Shown here: positions 1-6,445 of the stretch, one piece after another
Layout of the letters: each line of letters begins with the position of its first letter
Position numbering within the stretch: position 1 is the stretch's first letter
Assembly: GCA_945897395.1 (NCBI GenBank)
Contig: CAMDFE010000014.1
Span: 1-12,694, forward strand
Direction of reading: 5' to 3'
Length of the DNA stretch: 12,694 bases
Source of the DNA: Chryseobacterium gleum
Lineage (GTDB): Bacteria > Bacteroidota > Bacteroidia > Flavobacteriales_D > Sanyastnellaceae
Made by a program: the position numbers and the translations under genes
Notes under the pieces: generated by a model
The model's input: the letters and a program-made list of their open reading frames with translations, nothing else
Told to the model about the DNA's origin: nothing
Database searches by the model: none

Positions 1-20
1 AAGTCTATTATATGTGCGAC

Positions 21-248
21 ATGAATCGATTTAGAAAATTACTTATTTTGTCAATTTTCCTTTTCTGCGTAACGGCAATTGGAATTTGTCAAGCCCCACC
101 AACTCCGCCAATTGGTGGAGCCGCGCCGTGTGGTGGTCCATTCGGAACAGTTTGTCCTATCGATGGCGGCCTAAGCTTACTCATTGCAGCAGGAGCAGCC
201 CTAGGAGGGAAAAAAGCATTCGATCTTAAAAAGAAAAAAGCTTCTTAA
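21..248 (+). CDS. Small PID-CTERM sorting-signal protein (putative exosortase substrate)
   Basis: This 75-residue protein has two targeting signals and almost nothing between them. The N-terminus (about 1-24: MNRFRK, then a hydrophobic core ending GICQ) looks like a Sec signal peptide. The C-terminus has the three-part layout of exosortase substrates: a PIDGG motif at residues 46-50, a short hydrophobic segment (LSLLIAAGAALGG), and a basic tail (KKAFDLKKKK). The predicted mature segment is only about 20-25 residues, rich in Pro and Gly, with two Cys. I know this arrangement from memory as the PID-CTERM class of Bacteroidota. The exosortase follows 8 nt downstream, so it is the likely processing enzyme. 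I chose the second ATG because it gives a standard signal peptide; the ATG at 12 would add MCD. What the mature peptide does is unknown. The upstream promoter lies outside the window or within its first 20 bases. Confidence 0.8.
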   Translation: MNRFRKLLILSIFLFCVTAIGICQAPPTPPIGGAAPCGGPFGTVCPIDGGLSLLIAAGAALGGKKAFDLKKKKAS

Positions 249-256
249 AATATTCA

Positions 257-784
257 GTGAAAAATCCACTCATCCGATTTTTTGTCATTGGTACCATCCT
301 CTATTTCGGATGGTATTTTTTTTATGAGCTTTATTTACTGCCTGCTACTGCCATTGACGAAATACTTGTAGATTTTCTTGTTCAATCAGCTGAAGCATTA
401 TTGAAACTGCTAAACTTCTCTATGCGCATTTTCGACGATGGGCTTTATCGGAATCACATTGCTATTGACGGAACAGCAGGCGTAACGGTAGGCGCTCCCT
501 GTGATGGAATGATACTTATGGCGCTATTCATCATTTTCGTGGTCGCCTATCCTGGAACAAACAAAAACAGACTTTGGTTTCTTCCGCTTGGACTATTCGT
601 GATTCAGTTCATGAATATCCTGCGCATTATGGCCCTTGCTTTCATTGTTTATTGGAACGAAGACTATCTCGCATTCAATCACGACTACACATTCACCGCA
701 TTAGTTTACGCCGTTGTATTTGCCTTCTGGTGGTGGTGGTCGAAGATGTATGTCCCCGCAAATGGCAATTCCGAAGAAAAATAA
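257..784 (+). CDS. xrtX: Exosortase family membrane transpeptidase (XrtX-like)
   Basis: This 175-residue integral membrane protein has about five hydrophobic segments (near 8-28, 36-54, 85-100, 106-133 and 146-161). The three residues conserved in exosortases and archaeosortases are present in the right order: Cys82 in GAPCDGM, Arg123 in MNILRIM, and His142 in NHDYTFT. Exosortases are thought to cut C-terminal sorting signals with the Cys thiol and transfer the protein to a surface acceptor. The gene starts with GTG 8 nt after a PID-CTERM protein and overlaps an accessory membrane gene, which supports a dedicated system. The Cys context (PCDG) differs from my recollection of XrtF (EGCNA), so I favour the Bacteroidota exosortase X type; that subtype and the symbol are less certain than the family. 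Four consecutive TGG codons give Trp158-161 at the end of the last membrane segment. Confidence 0.85.
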   Translation: MKNPLIRFFVIGTILYFGWYFFYELYLLPATAIDEILVDFLVQSAEALLKLLNFSMRIFDDGLYRNHIAIDGTAGVTVGAPCDGMILMALFIIFVVAYPGTNKNRLWFLPLGLFVIQFMNILRIMALAFIVYWNEDYLAFNHDYTFTALVYAVVFAFWWWWSKMYVPANGNSEEK

Positions 785-1304
785 ATTCATACTCGTTGCG
801 ATAGCTATCGCGATGATTGGTCTTGGCTTTTACCAAGAGCAAGCCAAGGTTAATGTAAATTTCATTCTTGAGAAGGGCGCTCAACTTCCAGGCTTTTTCG
901 AACAAAACGCTGCGACCAAGATTCAATGGTTAAGTGCAGAGAAAAGCAAATCCAACTTCGATTATTATTACAGTCACGAAACCATAGAATGGCTTTATTC
1001 TTTCAACCAAGGTGAACTCACTAAATTAAAATGGATCATCACTTTCGCTTCCATTGCTGCATTTACTTTATTGAATATTCTCGCGCTTCGCTTTCTTCAA
1101 TTCAATAAAAAAGAAATTCAAATGTTTTTATTGGTGGAAGGGGTCTGTTTGACACTTGCCATAGCAACCTTCATTTTCGGAAAACTCATTCATGCGAATG
1201 AATTAGTATATCCGGCGGTAAGGGGAATCATGGGTATTGTGCAGTCGCCCGTGTTGGTGCTTATTTTCATTCCAGCAAAAAAATTATTCAATCGATCTTT
1301 CTAA
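762..1304 (+). CDS. Exosortase-associated multi-pass membrane protein
   Basis: This predicted membrane protein of about 180 residues overlaps the end of the exosortase gene. It has one hydrophobic segment at the start (KFILVAIAIAMIGLGFY), then an extracytoplasmic stretch of roughly 75 residues with an acidic and aromatic character (DYYYSHETIEWLYSF). Three more membrane segments follow (WIITFASIAAFTLLNIL; MFLLVEGVCLTLAIATFIF; a last one ending VLVLIFIPA) and a basic end. There is no catalytic motif that I recognise. Its place beside the exosortase matches the associated membrane proteins known from XrtF and XrtX systems. The start is uncertain: ATG at 762 (overlap 23 nt), ATG at 750 (overlap 35 nt), or a less likely TTG at 714. 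I chose 762 because it leaves a short basic segment directly before the first membrane helix. A role in presenting or processing the substrate is inferred from context only. Confidence 0.7.
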   Translation: MAIPKKNKFILVAIAIAMIGLGFYQEQAKVNVNFILEKGAQLPGFFEQNAATKIQWLSAEKSKSNFDYYYSHETIEWLYSFNQGELTKLKWIITFASIAAFTLLNILALRFLQFNKKEIQMFLLVEGVCLTLAIATFIFGKLIHANELVYPAVRGIMGIVQSPVLVLIFIPAKKLFNRSF

Positions 1305-1306
1305 TT

Positions 1307-1786
1307 ATGGAAATTCAACTTGCTCCACACGCTAGACTTTGGGTCTTCACTTCAAACAAATTACTTTCTTCAGAACAATGTTCGTTCATTGAATCTGAAT
1401 TGAAACAATTTCTTGCCGGTTGGAACAACCACGGAAAGGCAATGGCCGGAAAAGCTTGGATTGAAATGACCCGCATTTTAGTTGTGGCTGCCGATGAAAA
1501 CATTATGCTCGCATCTGGATGCAGCATAGATAAATTGAACCGAGAAGTGCTTCGCATTGGCGATGCTTTGGGTGTGAACTTGTTCGATCGATTAACAGTT
1601 CTGTTCCAAGAAAATAACGAGATTCAAACGGAAGGCATTGCTCAGTTTTGGGCACTCAGAAAAGCAAATCGCTTAACCGATGAAACACTTGTTCTTGATA
1701 CAACCGTTGCAACCGTTGGCGAATGGGAAACTGCAAAGTGGAAGCCCTTTGCCAATACCTGGCACAAGGACATGTACGGCAGATAA
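1307..1786 (+). CDS. Conserved Bacteroidota protein of unknown function (SGCSID motif)
   Basis: This is a 159-residue soluble protein with no signal peptide or membrane segment. I recognise the pattern of a family widespread in Bacteroidota: an N-terminal HARLWVF segment, then FLAGWNNHGKAM near residue 40, and the motif LASGCSIDK near residue 65, whose Cys is the most obvious candidate functional residue. Members are often labelled ABC transporter ATPase in databases, but there is no Walker A, Walker B or signature motif here, so that name is unsupported. The ATG lies 2 nt after the stop of the exosortase-associated gene, so co-transcription is likely. Whether it works with the exosortase or is just a passenger cannot be told from sequence. 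Its stop codon abuts the stop of the convergent peptidase gene with no base between. Confidence 0.75.
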   Translation: MEIQLAPHARLWVFTSNKLLSSEQCSFIESELKQFLAGWNNHGKAMAGKAWIEMTRILVVAADENIMLASGCSIDKLNREVLRIGDALGVNLFDRLTVLFQENNEIQTEGIAQFWALRKANRLTDETLVLDTTVATVGEWETAKWKPFANTWHKDMYGR

Positions 1787-1796
1787 TTATTTCTGC
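1779..1796. other. Weak inverted repeat centred on abutting convergent stop codons
   Basis: GCAGA at 1779-1783 pairs with TCTGC at 1792-1796 around an 8-nt loop that contains both stop codons (TAA at 1784-1786; the minus-strand TAA at 1787-1789). The centre of symmetry falls within a base of the gene junction. A 5-bp stem without a following U tract is weak for an intrinsic terminator, so this is a visible inverted repeat with an uncertain role. Confidence 0.3.
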
Positions 1797-3175
1797 GGAG
1801 TTTCTTTCTGAACTTTCTGATCAATAAAGTACACCAGCGAAGCCATAGACGCTGCGCCTAGTTCCAATTCGCGCTTGTTTACATTTTCAAAACGATCGTT
1901 GTCCGTGTGATGAAAATCGAAGTAGCGTTGTCCGTCTACCATTAACGCGAAAAGCATGGTGCTTCCGTTTTTCAACGGGCCAATATCTACTCCGCTCCAC
2001 CCTCTTTTGAAGGAAAATAAATTGTATGGTTCGAAGAAAGGCATCAACGATTTCGCCCATTCCACCTGAGTGTCTTGCGCATCGCAGCTGAACCCCTTCG
2101 GTGTGAATCCACCACCGTCGCTTTCAATGGCGGCCACATGTTCCCATCCTTTTTCTTTGGCAACTTTCGCATAGGTTTCCCCACCGTCGTTTCCGAACTC
2201 TTCGTTGATGAATAGCACGGCGCGAATGGTGCAAGCTGGTTTATACCCTGTTGCCTTCATAATGCGCAGCACCTCCATGCTTTGCACAATGCCGGTGCCA
2301 TCGTCGTGTGCGCCTTCACCCACATCCCAAGAATCGAGGTGTCCGCCTACGACAATAATTTTTTCAGGATAGACACTTCCTTTGATTTCTCCGATTACGT
2401 TCGATTGCATAACGCTGTCGAATCGCTCGCATTCCATGCGCATTTCAAAAAGCACTTTTTTATTTGACTGAAGGGCTTCGTGAAGGAAATGTGCATCGAG
2501 ACTACTCAATGCAGCCGCTGGAATCTTTGTTACATCGTCTTTGTATCGCATGGCACCTGTATGCGGAAACTTATCGTCGGCAGAAGTTAGCGAACGAATG
2601 ATGCATCCGACTGCTCCGTATTTCGCAGCTTCTGAAGCTCCGTTCGTTCTAATGGGGGAAGTGTTTCCATAAGCAGAACCGGTATTGATTATAGCAGGAT
2701 CGAAGGCTTTGTTGATGAACACTATTTTTCCTTTTACTTGATCGCCTTTCGCTTTCAGATCTTCGAAATCCTTTACCTCAACTACCTCTGCCTTTAGGGT
2801 GCCGTTCGTTCCAACAGAACCGCCCAAAGCGCGCAATGGAATTTCGGTCTTCTTTTTTCCAACATGAATGGCTGCGAATTCTTTTTTACCGCGCTTCCAT
2901 TTCGGAACCTTCACGGGCATAAGGAAAACGTTGTCGGCAGGAATCGATTTCAACACTGAATCTCCCCAAAGAATGGCTTTGTCGGCGGCCTCTGATCCCG
3001 CAATGCGGTGCCCTATTTTCTTACACAAGTAATACAAGTCGTTGTAGGCTTGTGCTGTTGAAAGCGCCTCGGAATAGAAGCCTTTCACAACTGAAGAATC
3101 TTGTTTAGTGAATTGCGCGTTACTCTGACTTACCAGAATTACGAACGCGAAAAGTAATAGAATAATTTTCCTCAT
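1787..3175 (-). CDS. M28 family zinc aminopeptidase/carboxypeptidase Q-like, secreted
   Basis: This 462-residue protein has a Sec signal peptide (MRKIILLLF through SNAQ, cleavage near residue 20). Residues from about 110 to 240 look like the protease-associated (PA) insert typical of M28 peptidases. The catalytic domain carries the expected metal and catalytic residues: His279 and Asp281 (GGHLDSWD), Asp291 (AHDDGTG), Glu325-Glu326 (INEEFG; catalytic base and metal ligand), Asp353 (ESDGGG) and His423 (FHHTDND). The layout resembles plasma glutamate carboxypeptidase (carboxypeptidase Q), so a dipeptidase or aminopeptidase role on exported peptides is likely; exact specificity cannot be read. 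The start codon overlaps the stop of the upstream dehydrogenase gene as ATGA (3172-3175), indicating translational coupling. There is no C-terminal type IX sorting domain, so it should be periplasmic or membrane-associated. Confidence 0.9.
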   Translation of the reverse strand: MRKIILLLFAFVILVSQSNAQFTKQDSSVVKGFYSEALSTAQAYNDLYYLCKKIGHRIAGSEAADKAILWGDSVLKSIPADNVFLMPVKVPKWKRGKKEFAAIHVGKKKTEIPLRALGGSVGTNGTLKAEVVEVKDFEDLKAKGDQVKGKIVFINKAFDPAIINTGSAYGNTSPIRTNGASEAAKYGAVGCIIRSLTSADDKFPHTGAMRYKDDVTKIPAAALSSLDAHFLHEALQSNKKVLFEMRMECERFDSVMQSNVIGEIKGSVYPEKIIVVGGHLDSWDVGEGAHDDGTGIVQSMEVLRIMKATGYKPACTIRAVLFINEEFGNDGGETYAKVAKEKGWEHVAAIESDGGGFTPKGFSCDAQDTQVEWAKSLMPFFEPYNLFSFKRGWSGVDIGPLKNGSTMLFALMVDGQRYFDFHHTDNDRFENVNKRELELGAASMASLVYFIDQKVQKETPQK

Positions 3176-3933
3176 TGCATGTATGCTCCGTTGTTAATAT
3201 CGAGTGCTTGTCCGGTTATTGAATTTTGTTTTCCTGAAAAAAGAAAGGCCACGAAATTTCCTAGCTCTTCAGGCTGCGACATTCTTCCCGTGGGAACGTA
3301 ATTCATTTGCTCTTGGTAGGCCGATTCATAGGTCGATTCGCTTCGATCTGCATGACGCTGAATACTGTCTTTCGACATTTGTGTTTCTACCCAACCGGGT
3401 GTAATGGCGTTGACTAAGATTTGTTCACGTGCCCATTCAACGGCCCATGCGCGAGTAAGTCCGAGTACTGCTGTTTTTGAAGCTATGTAAGCGCTGTGAT
3501 TTGGCACACCGAAGCGCGCGAGAATTGAGCTTGTGAGGAGAATGTGTTTGTAGGTGGACGATGATTTTCGGAGGAATGGCAGGCATTCCATGATGGTGAT
3601 GTATGTTCCAGTAAGATTCACCGAAACAATTTCGTCCCAACGATCTTCTTCGCCGTAGGCGTTTTCTCCGCCGATGCCTGCGTTAGCGAAAACGCATTCT
3701 AAACTACCATCGCCTAAAATATTTTTGAGTCCTTCGCGAAATGCTTGCGCATTTCGCACGTCGGCGGCAAGCACTGCATGATTCTCTGAATGCGCCAGTT
3801 TTGCTAATACTTCATTCAGTTTCTCTTCGTTCCTTCCCACTAAAATTAGGCGATTGTTTCCTTCTTCTGCAAGAGAATGTGCCGCTGCGGCACCAATTCC
3901 GCTACCTGCTCCTGTTATGAGTATTGTTTTCAT
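3172..3933 (-). CDS. Short-chain dehydrogenase/reductase (SDR), FabG-like
   Basis: This 253-residue classical SDR has the cofactor motif TGAGSGIG at residues 7-14, the NAG motif at 84-86, Asn106, and the catalytic set Ser136, Tyr149 and Lys153 (YIASK). PGWVET follows near residue 185. Arg34 after the second beta strand (VGRN) suggests NADP(H) preference. The C-terminal GQALDINNGAYMQ is the usual SDR end. The substrate is unknown; FabG-like oxoacyl reduction is one possibility. I chose the ATG at 3933 because translation from there begins directly with MKTILITGAG. A GTG at 3963 would add ten residues unlike an SDR N-terminus and would lie upstream of the promoter element. The gene is first in a two-gene operon with the M28 peptidase, overlapping it by 4 nt. 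Confidence 0.9.
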   Translation of the reverse strand: MKTILITGAGSGIGAAAAHSLAEEGNNRLILVGRNEEKLNEVLAKLAHSENHAVLAADVRNAQAFREGLKNILGDGSLECVFANAGIGGENAYGEEDRWDEIVSVNLTGTYITIMECLPFLRKSSSTYKHILLTSSILARFGVPNHSAYIASKTAVLGLTRAWAVEWAREQILVNAITPGWVETQMSKDSIQRHADRSESTYESAYQEQMNYVPTGRMSQPEELGNFVAFLFSGKQNSITGQALDINNGAYMQ

Positions 3934-3946
3934 GATTAAGTTTGAA

Positions 3947-3976
3947 CAAAAATAGCGGAACACGATTCATAACAAG
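3947..3976 (-). promoter_or_regulatory. Predicted Bacteroidota-type promoter for the SDR-M28 operon
   Basis: On the minus strand a perfect TAnnTTTG element, TATTTTTG (3954-3947), lies 13 nt before the ATG at 3933. A CTTG close to the -33 consensus TTTG sits 18 nt further upstream (3976-3973). The implied 5' leader is very short. The site occupies most of the 45-nt gap to the divergent nitroreductase gene. Confidence 0.5.
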
Positions 3977-3978
3977 AC

Positions 3979-4548
3979 ATGAAATTCAATCTAAGCGAAA
4001 TAAGCGGGCTCATTCAAAGTCGAAGAACCATAACTCCAGAACACTATACTAACCGTAAAGTGCACAAGGAGCAAATTGAAAAAATGCTTCAAAATGCAGT
4101 GTGGGCACCGAATCACAAGCTTACGCAGCCATGGCGTTTTCATGTTTATTTGGAAGAAGGAATGGATATTCTTCGAGAAAATCTTCCTTTACTCATGCCC
4201 GAAGATCAGCCCGTAAAAAGAGAACGTATTACCTCTCGCTTAAATCGAACATCTGCTGTCATTGTAGTCTGCATGGAAGCTTCTGAAAACGCTGCCTTGC
4301 ACGAAGAAGAATATGCTGTGGCCTGCGCCATTCAAAACATCATGCTTACTGCTACGGCCTATGGTATTGGAAGTTTTTGGGCTACTCCCGGATTCATTAG
4401 AACGGAAAAATTCAATCAAACATTAAATCTTCCTTCGCAACAACGATGCTTGGGAATCGTTTATTTGGGTTATGTTGAAGGCGAATGGCCAACGAACCAT
4501 CGCAAACCACTTGAATATGTTACCGAATGGAATTCAGAAAAAAAATAG
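3979..4548 (+). CDS. Nitroreductase family FMN-dependent oxidoreductase
   Basis: This 189-residue protein shows nitroreductase-fold motifs. SRRTI at residues 14-18 is the N-terminal phosphate-binding Arg-Arg segment for FMN. APNHKLTQPWRF at 43-54 is the loop around the flavin. EEEYAVACAIQNIMLTA is the central helix, AYGIGSFWATPG follows, and LGYVEG lies near the C-terminus. The length matches small YdjA-like nitroreductases, which use NAD(P)H to reduce nitro compounds or quinones; the physiological substrate is not readable. It is divergent from the SDR gene with 45 nt between the starts. Its last 22 nt overlap the signal-peptide codons of the next gene, so the two are probably co-translated although their functions appear unrelated. 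Confidence 0.9.
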   Translation: MKFNLSEISGLIQSRRTITPEHYTNRKVHKEQIEKMLQNAVWAPNHKLTQPWRFHVYLEEGMDILRENLPLLMPEDQPVKRERITSRLNRTSAVIVVCMEASENAALHEEEYAVACAIQNIMLTATAYGIGSFWATPGFIRTEKFNQTLNLPSQQRCLGIVYLGYVEGEWPTNHRKPLEYVTEWNSEKK

Positions 4549-5288
4549 TTTTTATTTTTTATTTGGCGTTTTTGTCTGGAAATGTATTCGGACAAAAGAC
4601 GAATGCAAATGAATTTCTTTTTGGATTTCAACTTCGCCCCATTATTCCGAATGCCTATTTGAATACAGCTATTGAAACAGCCACTTCGCCGAATTTTTCC
4701 TACAGCGCAAAATCAAATGTTGGAATAAGCTTCGGGGCAATCATTCGCAAGCCGTTGGGAAAATTTTGGAATTTAGAAACCGGATTGAATTTCGTGAAGC
4801 GAAGTTATTCGTTGAATTTCGATTTGAACGACAGTTTGCAAGTAAGTTCAAAACAAAACATGACGTTCATTGCCTATGAAATTCCCATTCAAGCGCTAAT
4901 CTATGTTCGATTAGGAAAGTCTTGGTATATGAATGCAAGCGCTGGGATTTCCATCGATTTTTTTCCAAGTGAAACAGAAACATTCAGTTTTGAAAAAGTG
5001 GACTCGACGTATTACGACTTCAGTCAAAAAACCTACCGCATCAAATGGAGCGCTTTGGCTGCGCAATCTAATTTGGGATTTGAATATCGAACCGAGAAAC
5101 AGGGCTACTATTACTTCGGAGCTTCATTTCATAGGCCTTTCGGAAGAATAGCAGGCTCGCAAGGCTTGGTGGAATCTACTTCCGGTTCAGATCGTTTGTG
5201 GTTGAGTTTATCTGGAAGCTATTTTTCAATTGATCTCAAATACTTTCTCTACGACAAGTACAAAACAAAAAAGGCCGTCACTGAATGA
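4527..5288 (+). CDS. Outer-membrane beta-barrel protein (PorT-like family)
   Basis: This 253-residue protein has a Sec signal peptide (MEFRKKIVFIFYLAF to VFGQ, about 23 residues). Alternating hydrophobic and polar strands follow, rich in Tyr, Phe and Gly: VGISFGAIIRKPL, WNLETGLNFVKRSY, YEIPIQALIYVRLG, WYMNASAGISIDFF, SNLGFEYRT, YYYFGASFHRPFG and YFSIDLKYFLYDKY. The pattern IPIQAL before a one-strand turn is common in PorT/OmpA-type Bacteroidota barrels of 8-10 strands. No ligand or channel function can be assigned. The ATG overlaps the end of the nitroreductase gene by 22 nt. The final codons form the left arm and loop of a terminator hairpin, so the KKAVTE end is constrained by RNA structure. 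Confidence 0.75.
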   Translation: MEFRKKIVFIFYLAFLSGNVFGQKTNANEFLFGFQLRPIIPNAYLNTAIETATSPNFSYSAKSNVGISFGAIIRKPLGKFWNLETGLNFVKRSYSLNFDLNDSLQVSSKQNMTFIAYEIPIQALIYVRLGKSWYMNASAGISIDFFPSETETFSFEKVDSTYYDFSQKTYRIKWSALAAQSNLGFEYRTEKQGYYYFGASFHRPFGRIAGSQGLVESTSGSDRLWLSLSGSYFSIDLKYFLYDKYKTKKAVTE

Positions 5289-5298
5289 CGACCTTTTC
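5271..5298. terminator. Bidirectional intrinsic terminator overlapping a stop codon
   Basis: AAGGCCGTCA (5271-5280) pairs with TGACGACCTT (5286-5295) around a 5-nt loop, with one internal mismatch. An A-rich tract precedes the stem and a T-rich one follows, so it can act on both strands. The minus-strand side has the longer U tract, serving the yceI gene that ends at 5319. The plus-strand stop TGA (5286-5288) is inside the right arm. Confidence 0.8.
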
Positions 5299-5318
5299 TG
5301 AACTTAACTAATCTAAAC

Positions 5319-5930
5319 TTATTGCTTCAAATCGCCTACCAACTTAATGTTTAAGTTGAAAATATTGTCTATTGCCTTGTCTCCTAGGTTATCGAAAAAT
5401 GCGGTAGAACCGTATCTCACATCGAATTGTGAACGATCAACACCCACGATACCTTCAACAAAAACTTGATTTCCACCACCGGTGATTTTCGCCGGGAAAG
5501 AAAGTGCCTTTGTAATTCCTTTAATAGTCATGTTACCGCTCACATTGTGAGTAGTCCCGTTGTTTCCTTTCGCAACTTGAACACTTATAACTTCAAACAT
5601 GGCGTCTGGAAATACCACAGTATTGAAGAAATCTTCAGCTTTTAGATGATTTAAAAAGTTTGCATTTGTTCCCGCATCTGAGATATCTGTAATAACCATG
5701 GCGTTCATATCAATTTTCACTTTTCCAGTAATACCTGCGTTTCCTTTTACATAGATAACACCGCTTGAAACACGAACCGTTCCTGTGTGACCGCTACCCG
5801 TTACTTTCTTTGCGCTCCAAACAATTGAACTCTTGTTGAAGTCTAAGATGTATTTTCCATCTGCTAATTGAGCTTGAACAGCCGCCACTGAAGCGATTGC
5901 CATGAATAATGCTAGAATTGCTTTTTTCAT
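5319..5930 (-). CDS. YceI family periplasmic lipocalin-like protein
   Basis: This 203-residue protein has a signal peptide (MKKAILALFMAIASVAAV, then QAQ, cleavage near residue 20). YceI hallmarks follow: an N-terminal DFNKSSIVWSAKKV strand, HLKAEDFFNTVVFPDAMFE in the middle, NMTIKGITKALSFP, and DRSQFDVRYGS near the end. YceI proteins fold as an extended lipocalin-like barrel that binds isoprenoid or other amphipathic lipids in the periplasm. Their expression responds to stress or pH in some bacteria; the ligand here is unknown. The gene begins 22 nt after the marR stop and is probably in the same transcript, so the MarR protein is likely to control it. A terminator follows. Confidence 0.92.
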   Translation of the reverse strand: MKKAILALFMAIASVAAVQAQLADGKYILDFNKSSIVWSAKKVTGSGHTGTVRVSSGVIYVKGNAGITGKVKIDMNAMVITDISDAGTNANFLNHLKAEDFFNTVVFPDAMFEVISVQVAKGNNGTTHNVSGNMTIKGITKALSFPAKITGGGNQVFVEGIVGVDRSQFDVRYGSTAFFDNLGDKAIDNIFNLNIKLVGDLKQ

Positions 5931-5952
5931 TTGATTGATTTTTATTTTTTGT

Positions 5953-6414
5953 TTATTTCTGATTTCTAATTTGATCGAGTGCGAAATTCAACGCATCAAC
6001 ATCTTGAGAAGACAACTGACTCGACATAATTGTTTTGAAGGTTGGGACTTTTTTATCTAAATCTTCCAAAAGTGCGGTGCCCTTTTCCGTGATAACAACA
6101 TCTACTTGTCTTCGGTCTTTATCACAAACTCTCCTCAAAACCAGTTTCCGAGTTTCAAGTTTGTCTACAATACGCGAGGCGTTGCTGCTTTTGTCGATCA
6201 TTCGCTCGCACAACCCGGCCACTGAAATAGCTTTTCCTTTTTGCCCGCGCAAAATTCGAAGTACATTATACTGTGGCAAAGAAATGTTATGATCCTTCAA
6301 GGCTAATCTATTCCTCTCTCCAAACCAAGCGGCCGTGAACAGAATATTAATGCCTAATTTTTGATAGACATCACTGAATTCAGCTTGCTGTATTTCTTCT
6401 CCGATAGATTTCAC
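5953..6414 (-). CDS. MarR family transcriptional regulator
   Basis: This 153-residue protein has a winged helix-turn-helix fold. A dimerisation helix lies at about 10-40, SLPQYNVLRIL (45-55) leads into the DNA-binding domain, the recognition region is SSNASRIVDKLETRKLV (76-92), and the wing carries the DRR motif (Asp100-Arg101-Arg102) followed by VVITEKG. A C-terminal helix completes the dimer interface. MarR proteins usually repress their own operon and release DNA on binding a small ligand or on Cys oxidation; Cys69 and Cys97 are present but their role is unproven. The start is a GTG and I see no nearby in-frame ATG. It lies only 4 nt from the predicted -7 element, so the mRNA may be leaderless. 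It is first in an operon with yceI. Confidence 0.9.
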   Translation of the reverse strand: MKSIGEEIQQAEFSDVYQKLGINILFTAAWFGERNRLALKDHNISLPQYNVLRILRGQKGKAISVAGLCERMIDKSSNASRIVDKLETRKLVLRRVCDKDRRQVDVVITEKGTALLEDLDKKVPTFKTIMSSQLSSQDVDALNFALDQIRNQK

Positions 6415-6418
6415 CCGC

Positions 6419-6445
6419 CAAATATATGTACATACATTAAATGTA
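6419..6445 (-). promoter_or_regulatory. marR-yceI promoter with palindromic operator
   Basis: On the minus strand TATATTTG (6426-6419) is a perfect TAnnTTTG -7 element. Immediately upstream, 6433-6445 holds the exact 13-bp palindrome TACATTAAATGTA, which lies where RNA polymerase must bind. The larger arrangement GTACAT-N7-ATGTAC (6428-6446) includes it. An AT-rich palindrome of this size and place suits a MarR dimer, which predicts autoregulation. Confidence 0.55.

Noticed and set aside
714..761. Upstream extension of the exosortase-associated gene from a TTG codon
   Set aside because: The added residues are encoded by the TGG repeat and the end of the exosortase read in another frame (GGGGRR). 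ATG at 750 or 762 gives a sensible membrane-protein start.
798..811. Exact 14-bp palindrome GCGATAGCTATCGC
   Set aside because: It falls in the membrane helix codons for alternating Ala and Ile, which produce such symmetry easily, and it is far from any promoter.
1307..1786. Calling this protein an ABC transporter ATPase
   Set aside because: That label is common for the family, but there is no Walker A, Walker B or LSGGQ motif and the protein is only 159 residues.
3934..3963. GTG start ten codons upstream for the first SDR
   Set aside because: It lies upstream of the predicted -7 element and adds residues that do not fit the SDR N-terminal strand.
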